Shown here piece by piece: positions 20,791-29,958 of a stretch of 64,000 nucleotides of DNA (position 1 is its first letter; each line of letters opens with the position of its first letter). The stretch lies in contig OX442314.1 in NCBI GenBank assembly GCA_949358305.1, positions 57,793,369 through 57,857,368 of the forward strand. Direction: 5' to 3'. The DNA comes from Strigamia acuminata (taxonomy: Eukaryota; Arthropoda; Chilopoda; Geophilomorpha; Linotaeniidae). The notes under the pieces are model-generated. The model had not been told where the DNA came from, ran no database searches, and saw only the letters and a program-made list of their open reading frames with translations. Both the position numbers and the translations under genes were made by a program.

Positions 20791-20958
20791 AAACTAAAAT
20801 CAGGTAGTCAGCGGGTTAATAGGTATGTTATGTTTATTAGTGCCATGTCCTGATGCAAGCCTTGCAAAGCTTTAATAGCTTGCAGAATGCCACGTTGAAA
20901 CGGAAGCCTTGATTTGCATTTTCCAAACCGGCCATAAAACATGAAGCTGTCCATTTTC
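20791..20958. other. Junction between MULE and DIRS remnants
   Basis: No feature recognised. Confidence 0.3.
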
Positions 20959-22615
20959 TTAAACACTTTTTGATGTTGGTCCAAACAAGTAATCACAGCT
21001 CATAAGCAGTTTGCTGTGCACATAAAAACTTCTTCCACCTCTTAACTTCCGCAGAGTAAGAGGCCACAGTGCCCGGTCTCCAGCCTTCCTTGAACAAGGA
21101 GGCAGCAAATGCTGAAAATCCTTTTGCAACAAGGGATCCCCTGATTCTTTGCAACCAAGGAATATCAGCTTTGTGTTCAACCGAGGCACTTCTTCCAGAT
21201 TGTGGGCCAAATACAGTCTGTCCTTGGCCAGAAAACGAAATGGAACAGCCACCAACATTTCCAGCAATCTTGAAAACCAAGTCTGCGTCATCCAAAAGGG
21301 CACAATCATCAGCACTGTGGACTTCTCCTGATGAACTTTCAGCAGGATCCTGTTGATTAAATTAAAGGGAGGAAATGCATAACTAAATTCATCCCATAAA
21401 TGTGCAAAAGCATCAACCTTAAAGGGCTCGGGGTCTGGTCCCCAAGAGAAAAATCGAAGACATTTACGATTTAAGCGAGAGGAAAACAAATCAATTTTAG
21501 GAAACCCGAATTTTTGAGTTAAAATATTAAAGATTGAATCATCTAAACTCCATTCTCCATCTAAGGAAATAAAGATTCTAGACAAACTGGAACATTTTTG
21601 GTCTTCCTTAAAATCCCATCCTGCTGCTTTAGACCTTTGGGTACGTTCTGAATGAATTAGGGATGAGAACTTGACCAATTTTGGGGTCCCGTCCCGTCCC
21701 GTGTCCCGAATGTCCAAATTTTTCCCGTCCCGTCCCGTCCCGTGTCCCGAATGTCCAAATTTTTCCAGTCCCGTCCCGTCCCGTGTCCCGAATGTCCAAA
21801 TTTTTCCCGTCCCGTCCCGTCCCGCGTCCCGAAATGTGCCGATTTTTCGAGTCCAGAACGTAATATGCGCGTACAACGTCAACGTAATACGCGCGTATAA
21901 CGTTAAAATATGATCAAATGTGATCAAATATGATCAAATATGATCAAATATGATCAAATATGATCAATAAATATGATAAAATGAAACTTCACCAAGTCCC
22001 GTCCCGTCCCGAATCCCGCATAAGGCAAAAATTATCAGTCCCGTCCCGTCCCGAATCCCGTGAAATAGATTTATCCAGTCCCGTCCCGTCCCGAATCCCG
22101 CTGCGGGACCGGGACGGGACCGGGACCGGGACCGGTCCCGGTCCCGTTCTCATCCCTAGAATGAATGCACTCTCGCAAGGCGGCGGATCCAAGTAATTTA
22201 AATTTGCTGGAATAACGTACTTCTCAAACGTCTTGGTCCGATAAGTAGAAAAAACTTTAAAAAGTCCATTCGATACCCACTTTTCCAATGAAAGTGGGAT
22301 GCCTGGCCCAAATGTCTTGGGTACAATGAGAAGCGCTTTTTCAACGGCTTCGAAATCAAAGGCAGGTGGATTATTGACCAAGTCCACCACCGGTAAGGTT
22401 GCCGGAGGTGGCAATGGCGTCGTGAACGGGGTTTGTTGGCCCGCAACCAGAGGAACAGATATCTGAGCCCCTGAATTCACGATATTTTGTAATTTTACAA
22501 CTGGTCTTAAATTTGCAAAGTTCTCCAGAATGTTGGGCTTGCTAGCCTGAATCTGGCTGCGCACATCTATATAACTGTTTAACTTAGAAAAAATACTGTC
22601 TAGTGGATTGTCCAC
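20959..22615 (-). mobile_element. DIRS-type retrotransposon remnant, RT deleted
   Basis: Minus strand. 22615-22198 encodes an N-terminal gag-like part (MDNPLDSIFSKLNSY, LEKWVSNGLFKVF). It runs into a piece at about 21650-21000 with EWSLDDSIFNILTQKFGFPK, IDLFSSRLN and the segment FAHLWDEFSYAFPPFNLINR, typical of the DIRS RNase H C-terminal region. In an overlapping frame near 21150-21000 is GWRPGTVASYSAEVKRWKKF, the start of a DIRS tyrosine recombinase. The RT is missing between gag and RNase H, so this is an internal deletion derivative. It is split by a MITE at 21658-22158. Confidence 0.7.
21658..22158. mobile_element. hAT-type MITE, 501 bp, TSD GAATGAAT
   Basis: Perfect 13-bp terminal inverted repeats TAGGGATGAGAAC / GTTCTCATCCCTA, flanked by GAATGAAT at 21650-21657 and 22159-22166. 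The TAGGGATG end and the 8-bp duplication are typical of hAT elements. The inside consists of minisatellites of GTCCCGTCCCG: four 36-bp units at 21690-21840 and three at 21995-22100, plus a TATGATCAAA run at 21905-21965. It carries no coding capacity of its own; the RDGTG protein repeats read through it are translation artefacts. Confidence 0.92.
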
Positions 22616-22635
22616 TTATTACGACCTGCATTCAT

Positions 22636-23410
22636 CTAGAAATAAATTTTGTTGGTATTAGTAATTATCACTTCTACAACATTATTGTTAGACAACATTA
22701 CATAATTGTAATCTGACTGCGGACTGCTCGAGGAACTGTTCTTGTCTAAAGAACTTGTGCTTGCTACAATTTGTAGATTTGGATTAGGAATGGCAGGCAA
22801 AGTTGGAGTAAATCGATCATCATCAGCAGTATCCTTTTCATTCAAAGATGTGTCTCTAATAACAGGTGATAATCGAACAGATGAGTAGAGATCACCAGTT
22901 TCCACCTTATTTTCTAAAATCAGCAACGATGAGTTTGATCTAGATCAAAAATACAAAATTATTATTTCAATTTATAATTTTTTAAAAATAAATTCAACTC
23001 ACATTCTTGTTGCATTTTCCTCTACCATGTACTTATAATGCTTCCATAATTCCCATTGGGATGCTAAAGCATTTTCCTGAGTTTCATGATCACTTTGATT
23101 GTGATCGGCATCCGGATCTTCGTCGCTGTCGCCTGAAACTTTTCGTTTGTTGTTTTTGCCAACAATATATCGTAGCTGCTCGCCGAAAGAAGCCCAATAG
23201 ACCTTCACATCTTTTACTGCAAGCAAATTGAGTCATAATGATTAATGTGAATAAAATGGCTTGATTTTTCAACTAATAATTATTTCATTACCTGTTAAAT
23301 GCAAAGATGTATCAATTTCTTGCCATGCAGCATTTCTCACATCTTTTTATACTGTGGATGGCATTTCCGCCACAAAATATTCCTCTCCTTAACACAATTA
23401 CACAGAGTAA
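22636..23410 (-). pseudogene. MADF-domain gene with one frameshift
   Basis: Three minus-strand exons in compatible phase: about 23410-23292, 23216-23003 and 22939-22636, with AG acceptors and GTAATG and GTGAGT donors. The first carries ERNILWRKCHPQYKK, then after a one-base frame change DVRNAAWQEIDTSLHL; the second VYWASFGEQLRYIVGKNNKR and WELWKHYKYM; the third a Ser/Asn-rich tail. The order is that of a MADF (Myb/SANT-like) DNA-binding domain as in Adf-1. No BESS motif seen. The frame change in the A-run near 23348 makes it a pseudogene, unless it is a sequencing error. The 5' start is not resolved. Confidence 0.65.
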
Positions 23411-23788
23411 TCTTTTGGAGAAGGGATAATTGATTTCTTCTTAAATTTTTCTTTTTTGCTTAAATTGGATCCATGCCTCCATCCATGCTGTTGCCAAAAA
23501 TAAGTGCTGCTATTTTTGTAACCGGTTAAGAAAAATACGACCGGTCACAAATATTAAAGAACGATTACGATCAGTCATTATTTTGTTTGCCAACATAAGT
23601 TTCTGTGCTTGGAAACGAAGGTTGGCTTTCCGCTGTATTGACCTGCCAAAAATTTAATTTTTTTGTGGGATAGAGGTCATCTCACAGACATTCCAAGACA
23701 GGAATGAAAAGTGTGAGTACCAATATTTTCTGTTGGCAAAATTTCTGTGGGTAGACTGATTTCCGCCATAGGAAAGTGCTCATGAGTA

Positions 23789-24363
23789 CTATGCTGTTGC
23801 TTCATGCATTTGGTACGATGGATCAACAGCTTGACTTGTGCCCAGCCATTCGTCTAAAATATAGAAATAGTGGACTTGTTTAGACACTACATCTGTAAAA
23901 ATACAAAAAAAAATTAATATTACTTTATTGCCTGTATTTAGTTATATGTAATTAACCAGGGAATGAATCAGGGTCATCATCTTTAACCCCTTGACCAGTC
24001 TGTGATATCCAGCGTTTTGTGTCTTCATATTTCTTTCTCATGTTAGTGACCTTATTACTCAGGCGTTTGTGATCACAGTCTGGCAGGTTTAAAACACTTA
24101 GTATCCTTTTTTCGTACTGTGAAAGCGTTTCCTTGCTCTGGAAAGAAAGTAAAATACATGAATTTACCACATGTGCATTATACGTGTGAATTTACCGTGT
24201 GCCACAAATGTGAATTTACCGTAAAAAAAATTATTTATACACTAACCATTTCCTTACCCAAATACATTTTCTCTACAAGATAATGGGCAATTTGTTGTTC
24301 TTCTTCAACTGACCACACACGGATCGGTTGACGAGTTCGTTTTTTTGGTGGTGACAAAGTCAT
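23789..24363 (-). CDS. Small Myb/SANT-like protein, three exons, 133 residues
   Basis: Exons 24363-24247, 24137-23957 and 23892-23789 join in phase to 402 bases with one start and one stop. Borders: donors GTTAGT and GTTAAT, acceptors TTTCCAG and TTTACAG. The protein starts MTLSPPKKRTRQPIRVWSVE (basic, NLS-like), followed by EEEQQIAHYLVEK and YEKRILSVLNLPDCDHKRLS, then VTNMRKKYEDTKRWISQ. Spaced Trp and helix pattern suggest a Myb/SANT or trihelix DNA-binding fold. The stop falls where another frame continues as HSTHEHFPMAEISLPTEIL, so the present stop may be a truncation caused by a frameshift. The upstream start is supported by position only. Function unknown. Confidence 0.55.
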
Positions 24364-24575
24364 TTTTTAGTTAGATCGGGAACAAAATGGCTGCCACTGT
24401 AGCTTTGTTAAATGTGCAATGCGCATGCGCACGCACGCACATGTAAGTGACTTCTAAGAGGTGAAAAAGGAACTCTCCAGTTAGTTTCCTAAAAGTCACT
24501 TAGGTGACTTTACTGGGTCAAAATGTGACGTAATTATCGTCACTTCCGCCCTCTGAAAGGCAGTTAAGGCAGTTA
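24364..24575. other. Intergenic, possible promoter side of the Myb/SANT-like gene
   Basis: Contains an alternating GCGCATGCGCACGCACGCAC stretch near 24420-24440 and no ORF. Confidence 0.3.
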
Positions 24576-25150
24576 CAGTGGTGGCCAAAAGTTTAGCACC
24601 ACTACTGTCACTTGCACTATTTTGTGTTTTGAAAAAAAGTAAAGCCTGCAGCATCTTTCTGATAAAAAATATGAATTCAGCATTAAATTCTGCCTTGGAA
24701 AATGTTAAAAAATTTAAACAAATCATCCATCGTATTTAATAATAGTAATTTTTAGTGTTTGTGTGCTGGACAAAAGTTGCAACACATTCAAAAAAGCACA
24801 AAAAAACCGTTTTCTTAAGAAAATCATTGTTTATTTGAACAATACATTTCAATATTATGTTGGTTAACCAAAATTTTGTATGTGTGATTGTGCAGGCCAA
24901 GTCAAAACTTAAATGTGATGGGTTTGGAACACTGAGCAATTGACTTGACTTTGTGCTTAGAATCATTTTCCTGCTGAAATATTCAAGTCAAAGGCAGTTT
25001 ATCATCTTCAAATGGAAGCATAACAATCCTTCAATACTTTTTTATAAGTATATTGGTCCATGATACCCTTAATTCAATGTTGAGGACCGATACACATACA
25101 GGAAACCATCCCCAAGCCATTTTACCATTGGGATCGTTTTTCTAGTGCGG
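24576..25150 (-). mobile_element. Tc1/mariner remnant
   Basis: At 24574 a TA is followed by CAGTGGTGGCCAAAAGTTTA, a typical Tc1-type terminal repeat, and a similar GGACAAAAGTTGCAAC lies at 24768. The minus strand between about 25150 and 24900 carries, across frames, KMAWGWFPVC, VMLPFEDDKLPLT and FQQENDSKHK. These match the Tc1 transposase order (GxVMVWGCFS, then the leucine-rich part, then FQQDNDPKH). Stops and frame changes are frequent and the other end is missing. Confidence 0.7.
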
Positions 25151-25178
25151 GCAAAACTCGTTTATCCTTCAAGTCGTC

Positions 25179-26178
25179 CTACAGATGAAATAAACAAATA
25201 TTGTTAATATATTGTAATTTTGGTATCTTCACCTTCTCATTCATACTCTGGTATTTTATACTTTTCTGGTCTCTGTCCTCTAGCTGTCGACGGAGGTCTT
25301 CATTTTCATTAATGAGCGCTGTTGTGTCAGATGACACCTCTTTTGCCTGATTTCTTATGTTTGCAATAAGCTGATTCTTTACGACTTCTACCTGCAACGT
25401 TTTTTTTTCTTTTCTTCTAGAAATTGCAAATTTAAAATAAATAATAATAATAATAAATAATCTGTAATTTCAAAACAGGTCCAAGGCCAATTTGCAAAAA
25501 TTTCCAAGTTTTCAGTTGAACATTCCTTCTGCATTTGAACAGTTGCTTTACAAAATAAACCTGTTGTGCCAGTCATCGATTTTAACATTTTAGGATCTCC
25601 ATCAGAACTTATGCTTACAACATTAATTCCTTTCTTTTCACACGTGCTCACAATAACATCCCAGCGTTTAACAACATCTGACAAACAAAACTTATTATCA
25701 CTACCAAAAACTGCAAGACATATTGGTGGAATATTTTTCTCGAGAGGTTGAGCTATAACAACATAAATGTGATCAGCAAGCGGAACGTTTACTTTATACT
25801 CTTCTACATGTTTGAAAGTATCGAATGGGTAGCTGTTACTAATGGCTTGACTTGACCATCAAGTGGTAAAACAAATCCAACTCAATTGTTTGAGATTTTG
25901 TCATACTGGACAGATTTTATAGCCCTAGTTGCATCTTCACTAAGGGAAATTTTATTAGTAGAACAGTTATAGTTTTTCATGTGCTGTTTTAATGTGCTCA
26001 TTCGAATTTCCCTTTCTTTAGCCCGCATGTGATGAGTGTCTAAATACCATTCAACTTTCCTGCTCGAAGGCAAAGCAGAACCTAAGTTTGTAGAAGCCAA
26101 CAAACCAGTTGGAAAAACACATTCTAAAAAATGATTATTTAAATTTAAAAAATGTTTATAAATTATACAAGGTTGCAT
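25179..26178 (-). pseudogene. Degenerate gene of an uncharacterised family (SSDGD motif)
   Basis: Minus-strand pieces in order: 26178-25882 with SSRKVEWYLDTHHMRAKERE, ending at a TGA after KISNN. The frame continues beyond the stop as VGFVLPLDGQVKP. Then, one frame over, YPFDTFKHVEEYKVNVPLAD, IPPICLAVFGSDNKFCLSDV and GINVVSISSDGDPKM to 25388. A further exon 25380-25179 is a coiled coil (INENEDLRRQLEDRDQK). The GFVLPLD and SSDGD motifs belong, as I recall, to an unnamed family found in cnidarians, sponges and arthropods, perhaps transposon-derived. The stop and frameshift show decay. Confidence 0.5.
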
Positions 26179-26214
26179 ACAAATTATGAATACTAGTTTT
26201 TATCACAAGTGTTG

Positions 26215-26470
26215 AAATAAATTATTTCTTATCACAATATTTTTTAAAAATTATTTCTTATCACAATATTTTTTAAAAATTATTTGTTATCACAATATTT
26301 TTTAAAAATTATTTCTTATCACAATATTTTTAATAAATTATTTCTTATCACAATATTTTTTAAAAATCATTTCTTATCACAATATTTTTAACAAATTATT
26401 TCTTATCACAATATTTTTAAAAAATTATTTCTTATCACAATATTTTTAAAAAATTATTTCTTATCACATA
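26215..26470. repeat. Tandem repeat, about nine units of 28-31 bp
   Basis: Repeated ATTTCTTATCACAATATTTTT followed by A-rich spacer. Units are nearly identical apart from the length of the T and A runs. There are no spacers of unique sequence, so it is a satellite-like array and not CRISPR. Confidence 0.9.
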
Positions 26471-26812
26471 CGTAAAATCATTGTCATTGCAAAATCTTTG
26501 ATGTTTTTATTAAAGGTGTTTTTATTACGATTAGAATTTGTCTGAGCATTTTCCCTAAGTAATTGGAGAATTACTCCAACTTCTTAAACACAATTCTCCA
26601 AAATGGCGACGAAGATGGCTTTTTTTCGTCGGCATAGCTCCAAAATCCGTGATGACATTCTCGCGAATCTCCTCAATGGCGTCGCTTCGCTCTTAATTCG
26701 ACATTGATCCGAAATGATTCGGGTGCGATTTTAACTCGTGATCGGAAAATATCTGAATTTCTTAAACTAAAATACTCACACTTGTTTTCTTCCTTCACTG
26801 GTGAATCCAACC
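26471..26812. other. Intergenic
   Basis: No coding signal. The last 30 bases (CTTCCTTCACT and flank) match in inverted form the sequence after 27318, so the inverted repeat below extends further outwards in imperfect form. Confidence 0.4.
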
Positions 26813-27318
26813 TACCGTCTTAACCCGAATAGTGCAGGATGGTGTTGTATTCGAGTTTTTTAAAAAACCTCGAATTTGTAAACATGGTCAAAAAATTCGA
26901 ATATAACACCATCGTGTTGTATTCGAATACAACACGATGGTGTTATATTTGAATTCAGATTCGAATTCAGATTTGTCTGTAATTAGGAAATTCCTCTAGT
27001 TTGTTGTCTGTGTATAGGAAATTCCTCTAGTTTGTTGTCTGTGTATAGGAAATTCCTTTAGTTTGTTGTCTGTACTTTGGGAATTTCACTAGTTTGTTGT
27101 CTGTATTTATGGAATTTCCTTAGTTTGTTGTCTGTATTTAGGGAATTTCCCTAGTTTGCAGTCCAAGAAACGTTACGTTTCTACGACATTCGATCTAAAA
27201 ACGTTTTTACTACGACGTTGGATCGAAAAATTTAAGTTGCTACTTTTTGCTGAAATATAACACCATGGTGTTGTATTCGAATACAACACCATCCTGCACT
27301 ATTCGGGTTAAGACGGTA
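26813..27318. mobile_element. MITE-like inverted-repeat element with nested palindrome
   Basis: Arms 26813-26854 and 27277-27318 are perfect 42-bp inverted copies beginning TACCGTCTTAACCCGAATAG. Inside are a long palindrome at 26894-26955 and a 36-bp tandem array at 26984-27162. No ORF. A target duplication could not be fixed because the inverted similarity continues outwards in imperfect form. Confidence 0.75.
26984..27162. repeat. 36-bp tandem array, about five units
   Basis: Repeats of GGAAATTCCTCTAGTTTGTT followed by GTCTGTGTATA, with growing divergence toward the right. It lies inside the inverted-repeat element above. Confidence 0.85.
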
Positions 27319-29697
27319 GTTGGTTGTCACAAGTGAAGGAAGCTCAAAAATCCCGCTCAGCTGGTTGCTACTGAACAAGAAGAAATCCCACAACAATACG
27401 TACATCTGTGTTGCAAGATTGGCTTCCTGTTTCACTGGCTGTGAACAGAAAGGAACCTAGAATTTGGCAAGGTAACCACAAACTGCAGCAATGAATTTCA
27501 TGGTTTCAGAGACAGTTTCTATGTGGTGTTTTCTTGACAAAGTTACAAATTAGACAGGAAATGCATCCTGTTTCCTGTCTGGCTTGTAGGCTCGTTGCCC
27601 TGACAACTGCCCCTAGGTTTCCAACTTTGCTAATTTTTTTCATACACATTAATTTAAGTAACATAAACTAAAAATAAAATAAAATAAACAAAATAAAACA
27701 AACGGAAATGATTCTGATAAGGGAAAAAATGTGGTTTTCACTTTAACCCTTTCAGTGGCCACTGGCTCACTGTAACATAAATAATGGAGACTGTGACTTT
27801 GGATTGTTGCCCTTTAATCCGTTGTCTAAGGCCCCATGTAGCTCATGTAGCTACTGATGGAGGCTCTAACAGGCACATCGCTATGTTACTGAGCGTCACA
27901 GTGGTGAATGGGAGGATTAGTCAATCGCAAACAGTCAAAAGCTTGTTTTTTCAATGTTTATCCATGCTATTAAAAGTGATGGTTTTCAAGCCCAAACCAG
28001 CCTTTTCAAATTCCTCTTTTTTTCTGATCAAATGGCTTCGTTTTTTGATGCACCGAAGCCAAGCAGAAAAAAGAATGGGTCCCTGTCCTCCCAGAATGGC
28101 TCCATTTATTTACATTTTAGACTTCTAAACCTGATGTTTAGAAAGTCTCATGAAACGGTTCTGTCTGTCTGTCCGTCCGTCCGTCCGTCCGTCCGTCGTC
28201 AACGATTCCGCAAAAACTATAGCAGCTAGAGCCAAACGGACAACGGCATTAAATTCAGCATACTTATATTAGTATTGTAAGGTATTTTCAGATTTCTCGG
28301 ACCTCCGGTTGAATTAATAAACCGGTTTTAATGCACTTTTAGCCGTCTAATAATACTACTTCCGTCCTGCACCGGAAGTTGTAATATTGTACTAGCGGCA
28401 CCTGGCGGATCCCGTGATCCATGAAATCTTCGTCGCGATATGTAAAATACTATTTTCTATATCAAAACTAGGTTTATAAATTTTGAAACTATGCTCATTC
28501 GATTCCAAATCGAAATCTGCACCAGCCTGTATATATATTTTTTTTTATTTGGTCGAAAAAAAGTAGCATTACGATCGGCGACCGAAGGGGAAATTTACAC
28601 CAAATTAGACGTATGTGTTGTGTCACCCGTACGTTCGTGTACGCGAATTCTAACGAACATCTAATTAAGTTTTCTTGATTTTCAGTCCTCCAGAATTTAG
28701 ACACTCGGTTGCATTCGAGTACTCAAACGCGGCCGAAATGTCCTAATTTCTGCGGCCGAGTGTGTGAAAGTGCTTCGAAGTTATTTTGGACGCAAACTTC
28801 AGGACATTTCGGCCGCGTTTGAGTACTCAAATGCAGCCGAAATGTCCTAATTTCCACAGAACTTCTGTGGACTTTAACTGGAAAATTTTTTGGCCCCCGA
28901 ATCAGCCAATGGTTGCCATGTGTTGTTTACAACATTCTTAATAATGTTTGTTGTTGCTTTATTTTGGCCAAAAATTTTATTTTGTATTTATTTACTTTAT
29001 TTTCTTTTATTTTGGTGTTTTATTTAGGGACAGAGAGACAGGGTTTAGAAGTCTAATATGTAATGCTTCCCTGCATTACAAATCCCTGCTTGTTTTCTCT
29101 TGCGGTGTAGATTTTGGTCCTATTAATTCAAAAATGGTTATTAATTATTTCAAAATGTTTGATCGTTTTTTTCTCGCTGTTTTATTCCAATGGTTGTAAT
29201 CAAGCTTGTCTAGGGGTAATATTTAATTGCCTGCTGCCTCTCTTTAAACTAATGAGTAAAATCAAAACTTGTTCTAAAATCAAACAAACGATTTATTCTT
29301 TATTCTTAAAAAAATAAAATCTTTTTGGCTTGTCAACTCAGAACTTACGGCCCTTTAACATCTTAGTTCTGTCATTTCGTGGGTCTTCGCTTTTGTCAAT
29401 CATGAATCGCGGCAAGAGAGTGACATGAAATATGACAAAGAGGATGTCGGAGAGGATGTCGAGGAAACGAATGACGAAGAAGCCGAACTGAAACTGATAG
29501 CGAATGCGGAAACGATTCTTTGTTTTCACGTTTTATACAATTCTTTAAATCATAAATGAGTCAGAAGGTTTGTGGAGTGTATACCGAGAAAAATTGGGGG
29601 AAAATGAAAGTTGAATTTGGATTATACAGAAAATTGGTCTAAAAGAAAAGCAACATTTATTACGTTTTAATGTCAAATTTTAGTTTTATTTAATCAT
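27319..29697. other. Gene-poor stretch of 2.4 kb
   Basis: I see no supported gene. It contains a (GTCC)n microsatellite at about 28165-28197, an exact 28-bp inverted repeat (28717-28744 with 28801-28828), and AT-rich sequence. Open frames of 60-110 codons have no recognisable content. Confidence 0.5.
28717..28828. repeat. Exact 28-bp inverted repeat
   Basis: GAGTACTCAAACGCGGCCGA and the following eight bases at 28717-28744 recur in reverse complement at 28801-28828. A third, direct, slightly diverged copy follows at 28821-28848. The loop is 56 bases. Confidence 0.9.
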
Positions 29698-29923
29698 TGT
29701 AAAAAACACTTCAAAGAAAATATCCGTTCTTTGTTAATGTTTCTTTGACGTATTCGGTCACGTCAACATCGCGTTGTTTTACTATTACGGGGTACGTCTC
29801 GCCTACGTCCCCCTTTCGACATGTTACGTCGGTACGACGACTAGGGGTTATCTGGGTATATAACCCAGGTTGTAAAATGAATAAAGCAGTGTACTTGGTT
29901 TAAACAACTCGTTCATCACAACA
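29698..29923 (+). promoter_or_regulatory. Probable solo LTR acting as promoter of the poly(A) polymerase gene
   Basis: 226 bp starting TGTAAAAAACAC and ending CATCACAACA, flanked by TCAT on both sides (29694-29697 and 29924-29927). It has TATATAA at 29857-29863 and AATAAA at 29880-29885, the same spacing as in the 254-bp solo LTR at 10568-10821. A transcript starting about 25-30 bases after the TATA box would run directly into the ATG at 29959. The LTR call rests on short ends, a 4-bp duplication and the TATA/AATAAA layout; the promoter role is inference. Confidence 0.55.
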
Positions 29924-29958
29924 TCATTCTAAAATTTGAAATTGCGAGAATTGTAAGA

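Noticed and set aside
26215-26470. CRISPR-like appearance of a regular array
   Set aside because: Units are contiguous with no unique spacers and the DNA is eukaryotic; it is a tandem repeat.
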